Assembly: GCA_900109485.1 (NCBI GenBank)
Contig: FOAY01000011.1
Location: forward strand, 110,438-174,437
From: Kosakonia sacchari
GTDB taxonomy: Bacteria; Pseudomonadota; Gammaproteobacteria; Enterobacterales; Enterobacteriaceae
Direction of reading: 5' to 3'
DNA length: 64,000 nt
Both the position numbers and the translations under genes were made by a program. The notes under the pieces were generated by a model. It saw nothing but the letters and a program-made list of their open reading frames with translations, made no database searches and was not told the origin of the DNA. Below are positions 1 through 9,693 of this stretch, piece by piece. The stretch's first letter is position 1. Each line of letters opens with the position of its first letter.

Positions 1-711
1 ACGGCCGAAAAATTCACGGACAAAATCGTTATGCGGCGCGGTCAGCAGCGCCAGCGGCGTCCCCTGCTGCACCACTTTGCCCTTATCCATCAACACCAGG
101 TGATCCGCCAGTTGTAACGCCTCATCGATATCGTGCGTCACCAGTACAATGGTGCGCCCAAGCAGACGGTGAATGCGCACCATCTCCTGCTGCAATGCCG
201 CGCGGGTGACCGGATCCAGCGCACCGAAAGGTTCATCCATCAGCAGCACTTCCGGATCGGCCGCCAGCGCGCGAGCCACACCGACCCGCTGCTGTTGGCC
301 GCCGGAGAGCTGATGCGGGAAACGGTCGCGCAGCGAAACATCCAGCCCCAGCAGCGCCATCAGTTCCTCCACCCGCGCATCGCGCTGGCCGCGCGACCAC
401 TTTTGCAGTTGCAGCACGGTGGCGATGTTCTGCGCTACCGTCCAGTGCGGGAACAGCCCAATCGACTGGATGGCATACCCCATGCGGCGGCGCAGCTCCA
501 GTACCGGAAGCTGGCGGATATCCTCACCGGCAAAATAAATCGCGCCTTCATCATGTTCTATCAGCCGGTTGATCATCTTCAGCGTGGTCGATTTTCCGGA
601 ACCTGAGGTGCCAATTAGTACCGAAAAAGCGCCCGTTTTGACATGCAGATCGAGATGGCTGACGGCCTGCTGTCCGGCAAAGGTTTTGCTGACGTTTTTA
701 AATTCAATCAT
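1..711 (-). CDS. yehX: Osmoprotectant ABC transporter ATP-binding subunit YehX (3' end cut by window edge)
   Basis: This is the ATPase of the YehXYZ/OsmF-type osmoprotectant (betaine/choline family) importer, acting on the inner face of the cytoplasmic membrane. The reading frame starts at the ATG at 711-709 and runs off the left edge after 237 codons, so the C-terminal part (in E. coli about 308 residues in all) is missing. Read on the minus strand it shows a Walker A motif GTSGSGKST near residue 40, the Q-loop, the ABC signature [15 protein letters not shown] and the Walker B segment with [10 protein letters not shown]. Its start overlaps the stop of yehY by 8 bases, so the two are translationally coupled. 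The order yehX-yehY-osmF matches E. coli. Confidence 0.93.
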   Translation of the reverse strand, partial: MIEFKNVSKTFAGQQAVSHLDLHVKTGAFSVLIGTSGSGKSTTLKMINRLIEHDEGAIYFAGEDIRQLPVLELRRRMGYAIQSIGLFPHWTVAQNIATVLQLQKWSRGQRDARVEELMALLGLDVSLRDRFPHQLSGGQQQRVGVARALAADPEVLLMDEPFGALDPVTRAALQQEMVRIHRLLGRTIVLVTHDIDEALQLADHLVLMDKGKVVQQGTPLALLTAPHNDFVREFFGR

Positions 712-1858
712 GTTGTTTTACCTTCAGCAGCGCGAGGCTTAAGCCAAACAGCGCATCCACGACGACGGCCAGCGCAATCACCGGGATCACGCCAAGCAGC
801 ACCAAATCCAGCGCGCTGCTCAGTAGCCCCTGGAAAACCAGCGAGCCGAAGCCTCCGGCACCGATCAGCGCCGCAATCACCGCCATGCCCACCGTCTGCA
901 CCGCCACAACGCGCAAACTGCGTAGCAGCAGCGGCAGCGCCAGCGGAATGCGTACCTGCCAGAAACGCTGGCGCGCGCTCATGCCCATCGCCTCGGCGCT
1001 CTCCAGCACCTCCTGCGACACCTGGTTAAGCCCGGCGACCACGCCGCGCACCAGCGGCAATAAGGCATACAAAATAAGGGCAATCAGCGCGGGCGTCATG
1101 CCTGTTCCGGCAATGCCGAAACGGCTCAGAACCGGGAAGTGCAGCACCAGCCCGGCCAGCGGCGCAATCAGCAGGCCGAACAGCCCGACAGAAGGAATGG
1201 TCTGGATGATATTGAGCACCGTGAAAACCGGCCCCTGGCGCGTCGGATGGCGGTAGCACCATAAACCGATGGCAAAACCCACCACCAGCGCGGGAATGAG
1301 CGTACCGAAGAGCAGCGTCAGGTGCTGCGCCAGCGCATCATTGAACACCTCCTGGCGGTTGCTGTATTCATGCAGCAACGAGAGATCGTCCAGCTCGCCG
1401 CTGAGCAGTAAAAACAGCGGCAGACACCAGATTTGTGCATTGAGCAGCCATCGCCAGACCGGATGGCTGACAAGGCGGCGAATGGCGTCGCTACAGGCCA
1501 GCAGCGTCAACGCCAGCCACAACCACAGCCCGCTTCCCGGCGAGGTTCGCGCCAGCGCGCTGCCCGACTGCGCCAGCTCCGTCGCCGCCCTGCCCGCACT
1601 CCACACCAACAGGCAGAACAGCGCTTCGGCCAGCAGCAGCGTACCAATTTGCGCCCCGCGTCCTGGTACAAAACTGAGTATCAGCAGCAGACAGGGCGCC
1701 AGCAGCCAGAACGCCGGAAACAGCTGCCACAAGGCGCGGCTTTCGCCCGAGACCAGCCGGTTTGGCGCATAGTTAACAAACGGTAGCCAGGCTGCCAGCA
1801 GCCCGACGACCATCAACAGCAGCAGCACACGATTATAGCAACGTCGCGAATCCTCCAT
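704..1858 (-). CDS. yehY: Osmoprotectant ABC transporter permease YehY
   Basis: Inner-membrane permease of 384 residues for the OsmF-dependent osmoprotectant transporter. It has a long N-terminal set of hydrophobic segments followed by the typical binding-protein-dependent permease domain. The EAA-type loop can be seen as [24 protein letters not shown] in the C-terminal half, where it would contact the ATPase. E. coli YehY is about the same length. It lies between osmF (8 bases upstream) and yehX (8-base overlap), so the genes form one operon. A second permease gene, yehW, would be expected beyond the left edge. Confidence 0.93.
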   Translation of the reverse strand: MEDSRRCYNRVLLLLMVVGLLAAWLPFVNYAPNRLVSGESRALWQLFPAFWLLAPCLLLILSFVPGRGAQIGTLLLAEALFCLLVWSAGRAATELAQSGSALARTSPGSGLWLWLALTLLACSDAIRRLVSHPVWRWLLNAQIWCLPLFLLLSGELDDLSLLHEYSNRQEVFNDALAQHLTLLFGTLIPALVVGFAIGLWCYRHPTRQGPVFTVLNIIQTIPSVGLFGLLIAPLAGLVLHFPVLSRFGIAGTGMTPALIALILYALLPLVRGVVAGLNQVSQEVLESAEAMGMSARQRFWQVRIPLALPLLLRSLRVVAVQTVGMAVIAALIGAGGFGSLVFQGLLSSALDLVLLGVIPVIALAVVVDALFGLSLALLKVKQHD

Positions 1859-1866
1859 AACAGCGC

Positions 1867-2784
1867 TTATTTCACCAGCCCTTTTTCTTTCAGGTAGTCG
1901 GCTGCTACTTTTTTCGCATCCAGCCCTTCAACGGCAATGCTGGCGTTCAGTTTTTGCAGCGTTTTTTCATCCAGGCTGGCGAAGACCGGTTTCAGCCACG
2001 CATCCAGCTGCGGATACGCTTTTAATACCGCTTCACGCACCACCGGCGTAGGCGCATAGATCGGTTGCACGCCTTTCGGATCGCTCAGCGTTTGCAGCCC
2101 CAGCGCCGCAACCGGGCCATCTGTGCCGTAGGCCATCGCTGCATTCACGCCGGAGGTTTGCTGCGCGGCAGCTTTAATGGTCACCGCCGTATCACCGCCG
2201 GCCAGTGACAGCAGTTGATCCTGCTTCAGCGTAAAGTCGTACGCTTTCTCAAAGGCCGGTAACGCATCGGTGCGTTCGATAAACTCCGCCGATGCCGCCA
2301 GTTTGAATTCACCGCCCTCTTTCAGGTAACGGCTCAGATCGGCTAAGGAGATGAGCTTATTTTTCTGCGCCAGATCCTGACGCACGGCAATCGTCCACGT
2401 GTTATTCGCCGGAGCGGGCGTCAGCCAGACCAGCTTATTCTGTTCGGCATCGAGTTTTTTCACTTTCTCGTAGCCCTGCTGCGCGTTTTTCCATGCGGGG
2501 TCGTTTTCATCTTTAAAGAAAAATGCGCCGTTGCCGGTGTATTCGGGGTAGATATCCAGCTCGCCGGAGGTAATCGCCCCGCGCACCACCGGCGTGGTGC
2601 CAAGCTGCACTTTATTGACTGTTTTTACGCCATGGCTTTCCAGAACCTGCAAAATGATATTGCCCAGCAGCGCCCCTTCGGTATCAATTTTGGAGCCCAC
2701 TTTCACTGGTTCCGCTGCCTGCAACGGCAGGCTCGTGGCCGCCACCAGCAGCAGTGAGCACGCAATCTTATGGGTGATTGTCAT
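1867..2784 (-). CDS. osmF: Osmoprotectant-binding periplasmic protein OsmF (YehZ)
   Basis: Periplasmic solute-binding protein of 305 residues that delivers glycine-betaine-like solutes to the YehYXW membrane complex. It opens with a signal peptide of about 23 residues (positive MTITHK, hydrophobic LLLVAA, then LQAAEP). The mature part has the OpuAC-type fold, starting [15 protein letters not shown]. The ATG at 2784 has GGGAAG just upstream. It is the first gene of the minus-strand operon osmF-yehY-yehX. In E. coli the operon is induced in stationary phase and by osmotic stress through RpoS; I did not identify a promoter here with confidence. Confidence 0.93.
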   Translation of the reverse strand: MTITHKIACSLLLVAATSLPLQAAEPVKVGSKIDTEGALLGNIILQVLESHGVKTVNKVQLGTTPVVRGAITSGELDIYPEYTGNGAFFFKDENDPAWKNAQQGYEKVKKLDAEQNKLVWLTPAPANNTWTIAVRQDLAQKNKLISLADLSRYLKEGGEFKLAASAEFIERTDALPAFEKAYDFTLKQDQLLSLAGGDTAVTIKAAAQQTSGVNAAMAYGTDGPVAALGLQTLSDPKGVQPIYAPTPVVREAVLKAYPQLDAWLKPVFASLDEKTLQKLNASIAVEGLDAKKVAADYLKEKGLVK

Positions 2785-2899
2785 TGTACTTCCCTCATTT
2801 TTTACCGCCTTTTTCAGCAGCTTGAGAAAAAAGCGTAGCCGAAAAATAGCGGCTTTGTCGCGTGAAAGCCCTAAACGATAAAGGAATAAGGTATAGCGG

Positions 2900-2926
2900 A
2901 AAAAATCAGGCCGGTTGCCCGGCCTG
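2900..2926 (-). terminator. Rho-independent terminator of bglX
   Basis: A perfect 8-bp stem (CAGGCCGG / CCGGCCTG, 2907-2914 with 2919-2926) and a 4-base loop lie 8 bases past the bglX stop. On the minus strand the stem is followed by a run of six T (2900-2905). It separates bglX from the osmF promoter region. Confidence 0.85.
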
Positions 2927-2933
2927 GGAGGGA

Positions 2934-5231
2934 TTAGCGCAGTTCGAACTCGCCCTGATTGACGCGTGCGGAATCAACGCCGATAAAGACGTTGAATTTG
3001 CCCGGCTCCGCAGCATATTTCATCTGCTGGTTCCAGAACTTCAGCGCATTCACATCGATCGGGAAGCTGACGGTTTTGGTTTCGCCCGGTTGCAGGTTCA
3101 CCTTGTCAAAGCCGCGTAGTTGTTTCACCGGACGGCTCATCGACGCGGTGACATCCTGCAAATACATCTGGATCACCGTTTCACCCGCGCGCTTACCGGT
3201 GTTGGTCACCTCCACGCTGGCGGTCACTTTGCCGGTGCTCGTCATCGACGGCGCGGACATTTTCACCTCAGAGACTTTGAAAGTGGTGTAGCTAAGGCCG
3301 TAACCAAACGGATAGAGCGGCCCGTTCGCTTCATCAAAGTAACGGGAGGTGTATTTGTTCGGCTTGTCGGCATTGTACGGACGACCGGTGTTCAGATGGC
3401 TGTAGTAAACCGGAATCTGTCCCACCGAGCGCGGGAAGGACATCGGCAACTTACCGGACGGGTTGTAATCGCCAAACAGAATATCGGCGATGGCGTTACC
3501 GCCTTCCGTCCCGGCGAACCAGGTTTCGAGGATCGCATCAGCCTGCTGATCCTCTTTCACCAGCGCCAGCGGGCGACCATTCATCAGCACCAGCACCAGC
3601 GGTTTGCCGGTCGCTTTCAGCGCGGCAATCAGATCGCGCTGGCTTTGCGGAATAGTAATGTTGGTACGGCTGGACGCTTCGTGCGCCATCCCCTGCGCTT
3701 CACCCACCACCGCAACTACCACGTCGGATTTCTTCGCCGCCGCCACCGCTTCATCAATCATCTCTTGCGGCGAACGCGGATCGACCACCACCGCCGGTTC
3801 ATACAGATTGAGGAAGTTAACGATGTCTTTGTCGTTGGTGATGTTCGCCCCTTTGGCATACAGCACGTTGCCTTTACCAGCCAGCGCATTGCGGATGCCG
3901 GTCAGCACGGTAACGGACTGATCGGCCACCCCCGCCGCAGACCAGCTTCCCATTGAGTCACGCTTGCTGTCGGCCAGCGGCCCAACTACCGCCACGGTGT
4001 CGGTTTTTTTCAGCGGCAGTGTCTCAAGGCGGTTTTTCAGCAGCACCATACTTTCGCGCGCCACTTCACGCGCTTCTTTGCGATGCAGACGGCTTTCCGC
4101 ATTGGTATCTTGCGGGTCGCTCTCTTTCGGGCCGAGATGGCTGTACGGATCGTTAAACAAGCCCATGTCGTACTTCACATTCAGCACATGGCGCGTGGCA
4201 TCGTCCAGCTCCTCCATCGTCACCTTGCCGGATTTCAGCAGCCCCGGCAGATACTTGCTGTAGTACTCGTCGCTCATGCTCATGTTGATGCCGGACTTCA
4301 GCGCCACACGCACCGCATCTTCCGGATCGGCGGCCGTGCCATGTTTGATAAGCTCCTTGATCGCACCGTGATCGGAAATGGTGATGCCTTTGAAGTGCCA
4401 CTGATCGCGCAGCAGATCTTTTAACAACCAGGAATCCGAAGAAGCAGGCGTACCGTTCAGCGAGTTAAGCGCCACCATCACGCCGCCGCTGCCGGCATCG
4501 AGCGCCGCTTTGTACGGCGGCATATAGTCGTTAAACAGACGCTGCGGGCTCATATCGACGGTGTTGTACTCTTTACCGCCTTCCACCGCACCATAAGCGG
4601 CAAAGTGTTTAACGCTGGTCATCACCGAGTAGCGATCCGCCGGGCTTTTGCCCTGCATCGCTTCGACCATCGTGCGCCCCATTTCAGAGGTCAGGAAGGT
4701 GTCTTCACCAAACCCTTCCGACACGCGACCCCAGCGCGGATCGCGGGAAACGTCCACCATCGGCGCCCAGGTCATATTCAGGCCGTCATCGGCGGCTTCA
4801 TAAGCAGAAACGCGCCCCACAGTGCGCACCGCGTCAAGGTTAAAACTGGAGGCCAGGCCAAGGCTAATCGGGAAGACGGTACGCTGGCCGTGAACCACAT
4901 CGTAGGCGAAAAAGAGCGGAATTTTCAGGCGGCTAAGCTGCATCGCCTGATCCTGCATCGCGCGGATATCCGGGCGGGTGACAGTGTTGAAAATCGCCCC
5001 CACCTGGCTCTTTTTGATCATCTCGCGGATAGCTTCCTTCGGGTTATCCGGGCCAACACTAATAAGACGTAACTGACCAATTTTTTCATCAACCGTCATC
5101 TTTTTGAGCAACTCAGTGACAAATGCATCCCTTGCTTCCGGCGTCAGTGGATGGTTACCAATCAACTCCTCAGCCAGCGCGGGTTGCAGCGCGAGGCTCA
5201 CAGCGACACCTACAGAACATAGCCATTTCAT
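2934..5231 (-). CDS. bglX: Periplasmic beta-glucosidase BglX (GH3)
   Basis: Periplasmic glycoside hydrolase family 3 enzyme of 765 residues, the same length as E. coli BglX, that releases terminal beta-D-glucose from beta-glucosides. A signal peptide (MKWLCSVGVAVSLALQPALA) precedes the mature start EELIGNH. The N-terminal TIM barrel holds the nucleophile aspartate in ITISDHGA. The second alpha/beta domain follows, and the C-terminal fibronectin-III-like domain (GKVTASVEVTNTGKRAGE) closes the protein. It is monocistronic, divergent from dld, and ends at a clear terminator. Because it acts in the periplasm it could supply monosaccharides independently of the PTS beta-glucoside system at 13-20 kb. 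Confidence 0.96.
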   Translation of the reverse strand: MKWLCSVGVAVSLALQPALAEELIGNHPLTPEARDAFVTELLKKMTVDEKIGQLRLISVGPDNPKEAIREMIKKSQVGAIFNTVTRPDIRAMQDQAMQLSRLKIPLFFAYDVVHGQRTVFPISLGLASSFNLDAVRTVGRVSAYEAADDGLNMTWAPMVDVSRDPRWGRVSEGFGEDTFLTSEMGRTMVEAMQGKSPADRYSVMTSVKHFAAYGAVEGGKEYNTVDMSPQRLFNDYMPPYKAALDAGSGGVMVALNSLNGTPASSDSWLLKDLLRDQWHFKGITISDHGAIKELIKHGTAADPEDAVRVALKSGINMSMSDEYYSKYLPGLLKSGKVTMEELDDATRHVLNVKYDMGLFNDPYSHLGPKESDPQDTNAESRLHRKEAREVARESMVLLKNRLETLPLKKTDTVAVVGPLADSKRDSMGSWSAAGVADQSVTVLTGIRNALAGKGNVLYAKGANITNDKDIVNFLNLYEPAVVVDPRSPQEMIDEAVAAAKKSDVVVAVVGEAQGMAHEASSRTNITIPQSQRDLIAALKATGKPLVLVLMNGRPLALVKEDQQADAILETWFAGTEGGNAIADILFGDYNPSGKLPMSFPRSVGQIPVYYSHLNTGRPYNADKPNKYTSRYFDEANGPLYPFGYGLSYTTFKVSEVKMSAPSMTSTGKVTASVEVTNTGKRAGETVIQMYLQDVTASMSRPVKQLRGFDKVNLQPGETKTVSFPIDVNALKFWNQQMKYAAEPGKFNVFIGVDSARVNQGEFELR

Positions 5232-5417
5232 GTCGTATTTACTCTCTTATTTCACCCATAACCGCGGAACGGACCGCGAAAAAAACGCAGTGTGCCATAA
5301 TCCTGGCATGTCTTGCAGAGTTGAGCTCTGATTTTTCTGCGAATTCACTCCCCCGTCAGGTTTAGCAGGACTACTATTACAGGCACAAAAATGCTGACTC
5401 ACCACAAGGAGTGGAAT

Positions 5418-7166
5418 ATGTCATTCGCAACTTCAAACGAGAACCGCACTTTTTTACACGAACTGAAACGGCTGGTCGGCGCCTCTCACCTGTTGACCGA
5501 TCCGGCCAAAACCGCCCGCTACCGTAAAGGCTTTCGCTCCGGCCACGGCGATGCGCTGGCGGTTGTGTTTCCCGGAACGTTAGTGGAGCTGTGGCGCGTG
5601 CTGCATGCCTGCGTCAGCGCCGACAAAATCATCCTGATGCAGGCGGCGAATACCGGCCTGACCGAAGGCTCAACGCCCAGCGGCAATGATTATGACCGCG
5701 ATATTGTGATTATCAGCACCCTGCGGCTCGACAAGCTGCACCTGCTGGATAACGGCGAGCAGGTGCTGGCATATCCGGGCACCACGCTCTACTCGCTGGA
5801 AAAAGCCCTTAAGCCGCTGGGCCGCGAGCCGCACTCGGTGATTGGCTCCTCCTGCATTGGCGCCTCGGTGATTGGCGGGATCTGCAATAACTCCGGTGGT
5901 TCACTGGTGCAGCGCGGCCCGGCCTATACCGAAATGTCGCTGTTCGCCCGTATCGACGAGCAGGGCAATTTGCAGTTGGTTAACCATCTGGGCATTGATT
6001 TGGGCGAAACGCCGGAGCAGATCCTCAGCGCGCTGGATGACGAACGCATCAAAGCGGATAACGTGCGCCACGATCAGCGTCACGGCCACGATCATGACTA
6101 CATCACCCGCGTGCGCGATGTCGAAGCCGATACCCCGGCGCGCTACAACGCCGATCCGGATCGGCTGTTTGAATCTTCCGGCTGTGCGGGCAAACTCGCG
6201 GTTTTTGCTGTGCGTCTGGATACTTTCCCGGCGGAAAAACAGCAGCAAGTGTTCTATATCGGCACCAACCAGACCGCCGTATTAACGGAGATCCGCCGCC
6301 ACATTCTGGCGAACTTCGCCCATCTGCCGGTGGCGGGCGAATATATGCACCGCGATATTTACGACATCGCCGAACGCTACGGTAAAGACACCTTCCTGAT
6401 GATCGACAAGCTCGGCACCGACAAAATGCCGCTGTTCTTTACCCTGAAGGGACGCACCGAAGCGCTGCTGGATAAAGCGCCGCTGTTCAAGCCGCACTTT
6501 ATTGATCGTTCACTGCAAAAAATCAGCGCCGTTTTCCCGTCGCACCTGCCGTCGCGGATGAAAACATGGCGCGATAAGTACGAGCATCATCTGCTGTTGA
6601 AGATGTCCGGCGACGGCATTGCGGAAGCGCAAAACTGGCTGACGGACTATTTTGCCCGCGCCGAAGGCGGCTTTTTCGCCTGTACGCCGGAGGAAGGGAG
6701 CAAAGCCTTTTTACACCGCTTTGCCGCCGCCGGTGCGGCGATCCGCTATCAGGCGGTACACGCCGACGAAGTGGAAGATATTCTGGCGCTCGACATCGCT
6801 CTCAGGCGCAACGACACCGAATGGTTTGAGCATCTGCCGCCGGAAATCGACAACCAACTGGTGCACAAACTCTACTACGGCCACTTTATGTGCCACGTTT
6901 TCCACCAGGATTACATCGTCAAAAAAGGCGTCGACGCCCATGCGCTGAAAGAGCAAATGCTTGAACTGCTGCGCCAGCGCGGCGCGCAATACCCTGCCGA
7001 ACATAACGTGGGTCACCTGTATGAAGCCGCAGAAACGCTAAAACAGTTTTATCGGGAAAATGATCCGACAAACAGCATGAACCCCGGCATCGGAAAAACC
7101 ACCAAGCGTAAATTCTGGCAAGAGGATTTAACGACAGATAATCACGCTGATGTGGCGATAAAATAG
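5418..7166 (+). CDS. dld: Quinone-dependent D-lactate dehydrogenase Dld
   Basis: Peripheral-membrane FAD enzyme of 582 residues that oxidises D-lactate to pyruvate and passes electrons to the quinone pool. The N-terminal FAD-binding (PCMH) domain contains ANTGLTEGSTPSGNDYDRD, and the sequence follows E. coli Dld closely through to the C-terminal SMNPGIGKTTKRKFWQ. I chose the ATG at 5418 because AAGGAG (5406-5411) sits 6 bases before it and translation then begins MSFATSNENRTF, matching the family; an in-frame ATG at 5391 has no such site. It is divergent from bglX. Confidence 0.95.
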   Translation: MSFATSNENRTFLHELKRLVGASHLLTDPAKTARYRKGFRSGHGDALAVVFPGTLVELWRVLHACVSADKIILMQAANTGLTEGSTPSGNDYDRDIVIISTLRLDKLHLLDNGEQVLAYPGTTLYSLEKALKPLGREPHSVIGSSCIGASVIGGICNNSGGSLVQRGPAYTEMSLFARIDEQGNLQLVNHLGIDLGETPEQILSALDDERIKADNVRHDQRHGHDHDYITRVRDVEADTPARYNADPDRLFESSGCAGKLAVFAVRLDTFPAEKQQQVFYIGTNQTAVLTEIRRHILANFAHLPVAGEYMHRDIYDIAERYGKDTFLMIDKLGTDKMPLFFTLKGRTEALLDKAPLFKPHFIDRSLQKISAVFPSHLPSRMKTWRDKYEHHLLLKMSGDGIAEAQNWLTDYFARAEGGFFACTPEEGSKAFLHRFAAAGAAIRYQAVHADEVEDILALDIALRRNDTEWFEHLPPEIDNQLVHKLYYGHFMCHVFHQDYIVKKGVDAHALKEQMLELLRQRGAQYPAEHNVGHLYEAAETLKQFYRENDPTNSMNPGIGKTTKRKFWQEDLTTDNHADVAIK

Positions 7167-7185
7167 CCAGAATACAGGCTGTATT

Positions 7186-7262
7186 GTGTGCTCCTTTCGT
7201 AATAGAGTAACGAAAAACGCCAGAGAAACGTTTCTCTGGCTCCCCGCTTTGAAGGAGCACAC
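7186..7262 (+). promoter_or_regulatory. Structured leader occluding the ribosome binding site of the GNAT gene
   Basis: Between dld and the acetyltransferase gene, an 11-base arm (7186-7196, GTGTGCTCCTT) is perfectly complementary to 7252-7262 (AAGGAGCACAC). The second arm contains the Shine-Dalgarno AAGGAG (7252-7257) of the next gene. Inside it lies a perfect 22-base palindrome (7219-7240, core AGAAACGTTTCT) and a small 4-bp hairpin (TCGT 7197-7200 with ACGA 7210-7213). Folded as RNA this is a three-way junction that hides the ribosome site. Reading it as a regulatory RNA is inference. The palindrome could instead be a DNA operator or an end-of-dld terminator stem, though no T run follows it. 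Confidence 0.55.
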
Positions 7263-7264
7263 CA

Positions 7265-7819
7265 TTGTCTGCTGTCGATATTCTCTCCGGCCCTGCTGTC
7301 GTGGTGCGCGACGCCACGCCTGACGATGTGCACGCCATTGCATCGCTGTACGCCTGGCATGTGCTGCACGGTCGCGCCTCCTTCGAAGAAGTTCCCCCAA
7401 CGATTGATGAAATGCGTGCCCGCATGAGCAAAATCGCCAGCGATGGCCTGCCGTGGATGGTTGCGCTGTATCACGGCATTATCGTTGGCTACTGCTACGC
7501 CGGGTTCTATCGCCCGCGTCAGGCTTATCGCTATACGCTGGAAGAGTCGATTTACGTCGATGCCAGCATGACCGGTCGCGGGATCGGTTCAACGCTGATG
7601 AGCGCCCTGATTGCACGCTGTGAAGAGGGGCCGTGGCGGCAACTGATTGCGGTGGTTGGCGACGGCAATAACAATTCCGGCTCCCTGCGGCTGCATAAAA
7701 AGCACGGCTTTGAGATTGTCGGGCAACTGCGTAGCGTCGGCTACAAGAAAGGGGACTGGCGGGATACGCTGATTATGCAGCGTCCACTCAACGACGGTGA
7801 CTGGACGCTGCCGGAGTAA
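7265..7819 (+). CDS. GNAT-family N-acetyltransferase, phosphinothricin acetyltransferase-like
   Basis: Cytoplasmic acetyl-CoA-dependent N-acetyltransferase of 184 residues. The order of motifs fits the PAT/YncA (MnaT) branch: VRDATPDDVHAIASLY at the N terminus, YTLEESIYVDASMTGRGIG as the acetyl-CoA pyrophosphate loop, then SLRLHKKHGFEIVG and a final RPLN. Relatives acetylate small amines such as methionine sulfoximine or phosphinothricin; the substrate here is unknown. The start is a TTG at 7265, forced by an in-frame stop at 7250 and supported by AAGGAG 7 bases upstream. The gene is extra relative to E. coli, where dld and pbpG are neighbours, and its stop abuts the pbpG stop with no gap. 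Confidence 0.85.
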   Translation: MSAVDILSGPAVVVRDATPDDVHAIASLYAWHVLHGRASFEEVPPTIDEMRARMSKIASDGLPWMVALYHGIIVGYCYAGFYRPRQAYRYTLEESIYVDASMTGRGIGSTLMSALIARCEEGPWRQLIAVVGDGNNNSGSLRLHKKHGFEIVGQLRSVGYKKGDWRDTLIMQRPLNDGDWTLPE

Positions 7820-8767
7820 TTAATCGTTCTGCGCGGTTTGCTCGCCCGCTGCGCTGCTATTCTGCGTCATCTGCGCCGCTTTCTGGCGCTTATAACTCAG
7901 CGCCGCCGCCGGAACCGGCTGCACTTTCCCGGTTTCAATCCAGGTACGTAAGCGGCTGGCATCGGCAAAGTGCGTAAATTTGCCGAATGCATCCATCACC
8001 ACCAGCGCCACCGGTTTGTTGTTAATCACCGTGCGCATCACCAGGCAGTGCCCTGCCGCATTGGTAAAGCCGGTTTTGGTCAACTGAATATTCCAGTTAT
8101 CGCGGTAGACCAGATGGTTGGTATTGCGAAACGGCAGCGTATAGGCTGGATTGCTGAAGGTCGCCATCTCTTCGCGCGTGGTGCTCAGTTGCCCAATCAG
8201 CGGATACTGTTTGGTGGCAATCAGCAGTTTGGTCAGATCGCGTGCGGTAGAAACGTTGTGAATCGACAGCCCGGTCGGTTCAACATAATGCGTATTGGTC
8301 ATGCCCAGCGCTTTGGCTTTGGCATTCATCGCGGCGATAAACGCGTTGTAACCGCCCGGATAGTGGTGCGCAAGGCTTGCAGCCGCGCGGTTTTCCGACG
8401 ACATCAGCGCCAGCAGCAGCATGTTTTTACGGCTGATTTCGCTGTTCAGACGCACGCGGGAGTAGATCCCTTTCATTTCCGGCGTCTGGCTGATATCGAC
8501 GTTGAGTTTCTCATCCAGCGGCAAATGGGCATCCAGCACCACCATCGCGGTCATCAACTTGGTGATGGAGGCGATAGGACGCACCAGATCCGGGTGACTG
8601 GAGTAGATCACCTGATCGGTTTGCAGATCGACAATCATCGCGCTACCTGAGGCGATTTCAGGTTGTGCGGCAGTGGTCGCGGCAGTGGTTTTCGCGACAG
8701 CAAACGGCGCCACAGGCGCAGCCAGCAATAAAGCCAGGCTTAATAAAGAGACTCGAAATTTCTGCAT
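7820..8767 (-). CDS. pbpG: D-alanyl-D-alanine endopeptidase PBP7
   Basis: Periplasmic low-molecular-weight penicillin-binding protein of 315 residues that cleaves D-Ala-meso-DAP cross-links in peptidoglycan. A signal peptide ([25 protein letters not shown]) leads into the peptidase S11 domain. The active-site motifs are present in order: SITK with Ser67 and Lys70, SSEN, and KTG. It is convergent with the GNAT gene. The C terminus has a short Gln/Ala/Ser-rich tail of low complexity. Family and synteny with yohC agree. Confidence 0.94.
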   Translation of the reverse strand: MQKFRVSLLSLALLLAAPVAPFAVAKTTAATTAAQPEIASGSAMIVDLQTDQVIYSSHPDLVRPIASITKLMTAMVVLDAHLPLDEKLNVDISQTPEMKGIYSRVRLNSEISRKNMLLLALMSSENRAAASLAHHYPGGYNAFIAAMNAKAKALGMTNTHYVEPTGLSIHNVSTARDLTKLLIATKQYPLIGQLSTTREEMATFSNPAYTLPFRNTNHLVYRDNWNIQLTKTGFTNAAGHCLVMRTVINNKPVALVVMDAFGKFTHFADASRLRTWIETGKVQPVPAAALSYKRQKAAQMTQNSSAAGEQTAQND

Positions 8768-8902
8768 GGTGAGACTTCTGAAAATTATTCACGCACGTTG
8801 TTACGCACACCGCTTTCATTAATCAGGAAAATAATGAGGCTGGCCTGCGCATAATAGCCGCCATGCAGGGTTGTCGCCACAGAAGAATCATTGCGGAAGA
8901 TT

Positions 8903-8930
8903 GCATTGCTGGCATTTACGCCAGCAATGC
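8903..8930 (-). terminator. Strong hairpin just past yohC
   Basis: A perfect 11-bp stem (GCATTGCTGGC 8903-8913 with GCCAGCAATGC 8920-8930) and a 6-base loop lie 6 bases beyond the yohC stop. There is only a weak T run on the minus-strand side. It probably ends or protects the yohC transcript. Confidence 0.55.
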
Positions 8931-8936
8931 GTTTTA

Positions 8937-9524
8937 TCAGAACAAACGGTAGCCGTAGCCCCAGAGGATCACCGTCAGCGCCAGCAACACTTCCAGCACC
9001 AGCACGCCAATCGCCAGCGTGGAACTGGAGAAGCTCAGCCCCTCTTCTTTATTGATATTCAGGAAGGTCGGAATACCGACATAGAGCAGATAACCGGTAT
9101 AGAACAGGGCGACGGTACCCACCAGCGCGCACAGCCATACCAGCGGATAGAGCGCCACAATACCGCTCAGGAACAGCGGCGTCGCAACATATCCGGCAAA
9201 CACCATACAGCGCGCGAGGCTGGGCCGCTGCGGGAAGCTTCGCGCCATCCACCAGATGACGCGGCCCATCACGGCCACCCCCGCCAGCATCAGTGCATAA
9301 AACAGTACCGCCATGTAGAAGCCGGTAAACAACGACAGCCTGACGACATTCTCCTCACCGAAGTTCCAGCCGATTTGCGTGGTACCGATAAACGCACAAA
9401 TAACCGGTACCGCCGCCATAACCAGCACGTGGTGAGTGTAGTGATGCGAAACCGTCTCGTCTTCGCTTTTGATCACCTTCATTTCACGATCGGGATGGGA
9501 AAACAGTCCCCAGACATGGTTCAT
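8937..9524 (-). CDS. yohC: Inner membrane protein YohC (Yip1 family)
   Basis: Integral inner-membrane protein of 195 residues with about five hydrophobic segments, similar over its whole length to E. coli YohC. Its function is not established. I chose the ATG at 9524 (MNHVWGLFSHPDREM) rather than the upstream in-frame ATG, because AGGGGG lies 4 bases before it and it matches the family start. The gene is divergent from yohD. Confidence 0.92.
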   Translation of the reverse strand: MNHVWGLFSHPDREMKVIKSEDETVSHHYTHHVLVMAAVPVICAFIGTTQIGWNFGEENVVRLSLFTGFYMAVLFYALMLAGVAVMGRVIWWMARSFPQRPSLARCMVFAGYVATPLFLSGIVALYPLVWLCALVGTVALFYTGYLLYVGIPTFLNINKEEGLSFSSSTLAIGVLVLEVLLALTVILWGYGYRLF

Positions 9525-9693
9525 AACGCCCCCTTGCTGACAGCCCGAATAACGACACTGTAAGTATAATTCACTCTTGCGATTATTTTTTGCACAGTTG
9601 TAAAAATAGCGCTGCCGCACAACGTATCCTTCCGACAAGAACCCTCAGTCGGGTGTATGCTTATAAGCGTTTTACCTGGAGGGCTTATTTTTA

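Noticed and set aside
133..606. Plus-strand open frame of 157 codons
   Set aside because: It is antisense to yehX, whose ABC motifs read clearly on the minus strand.
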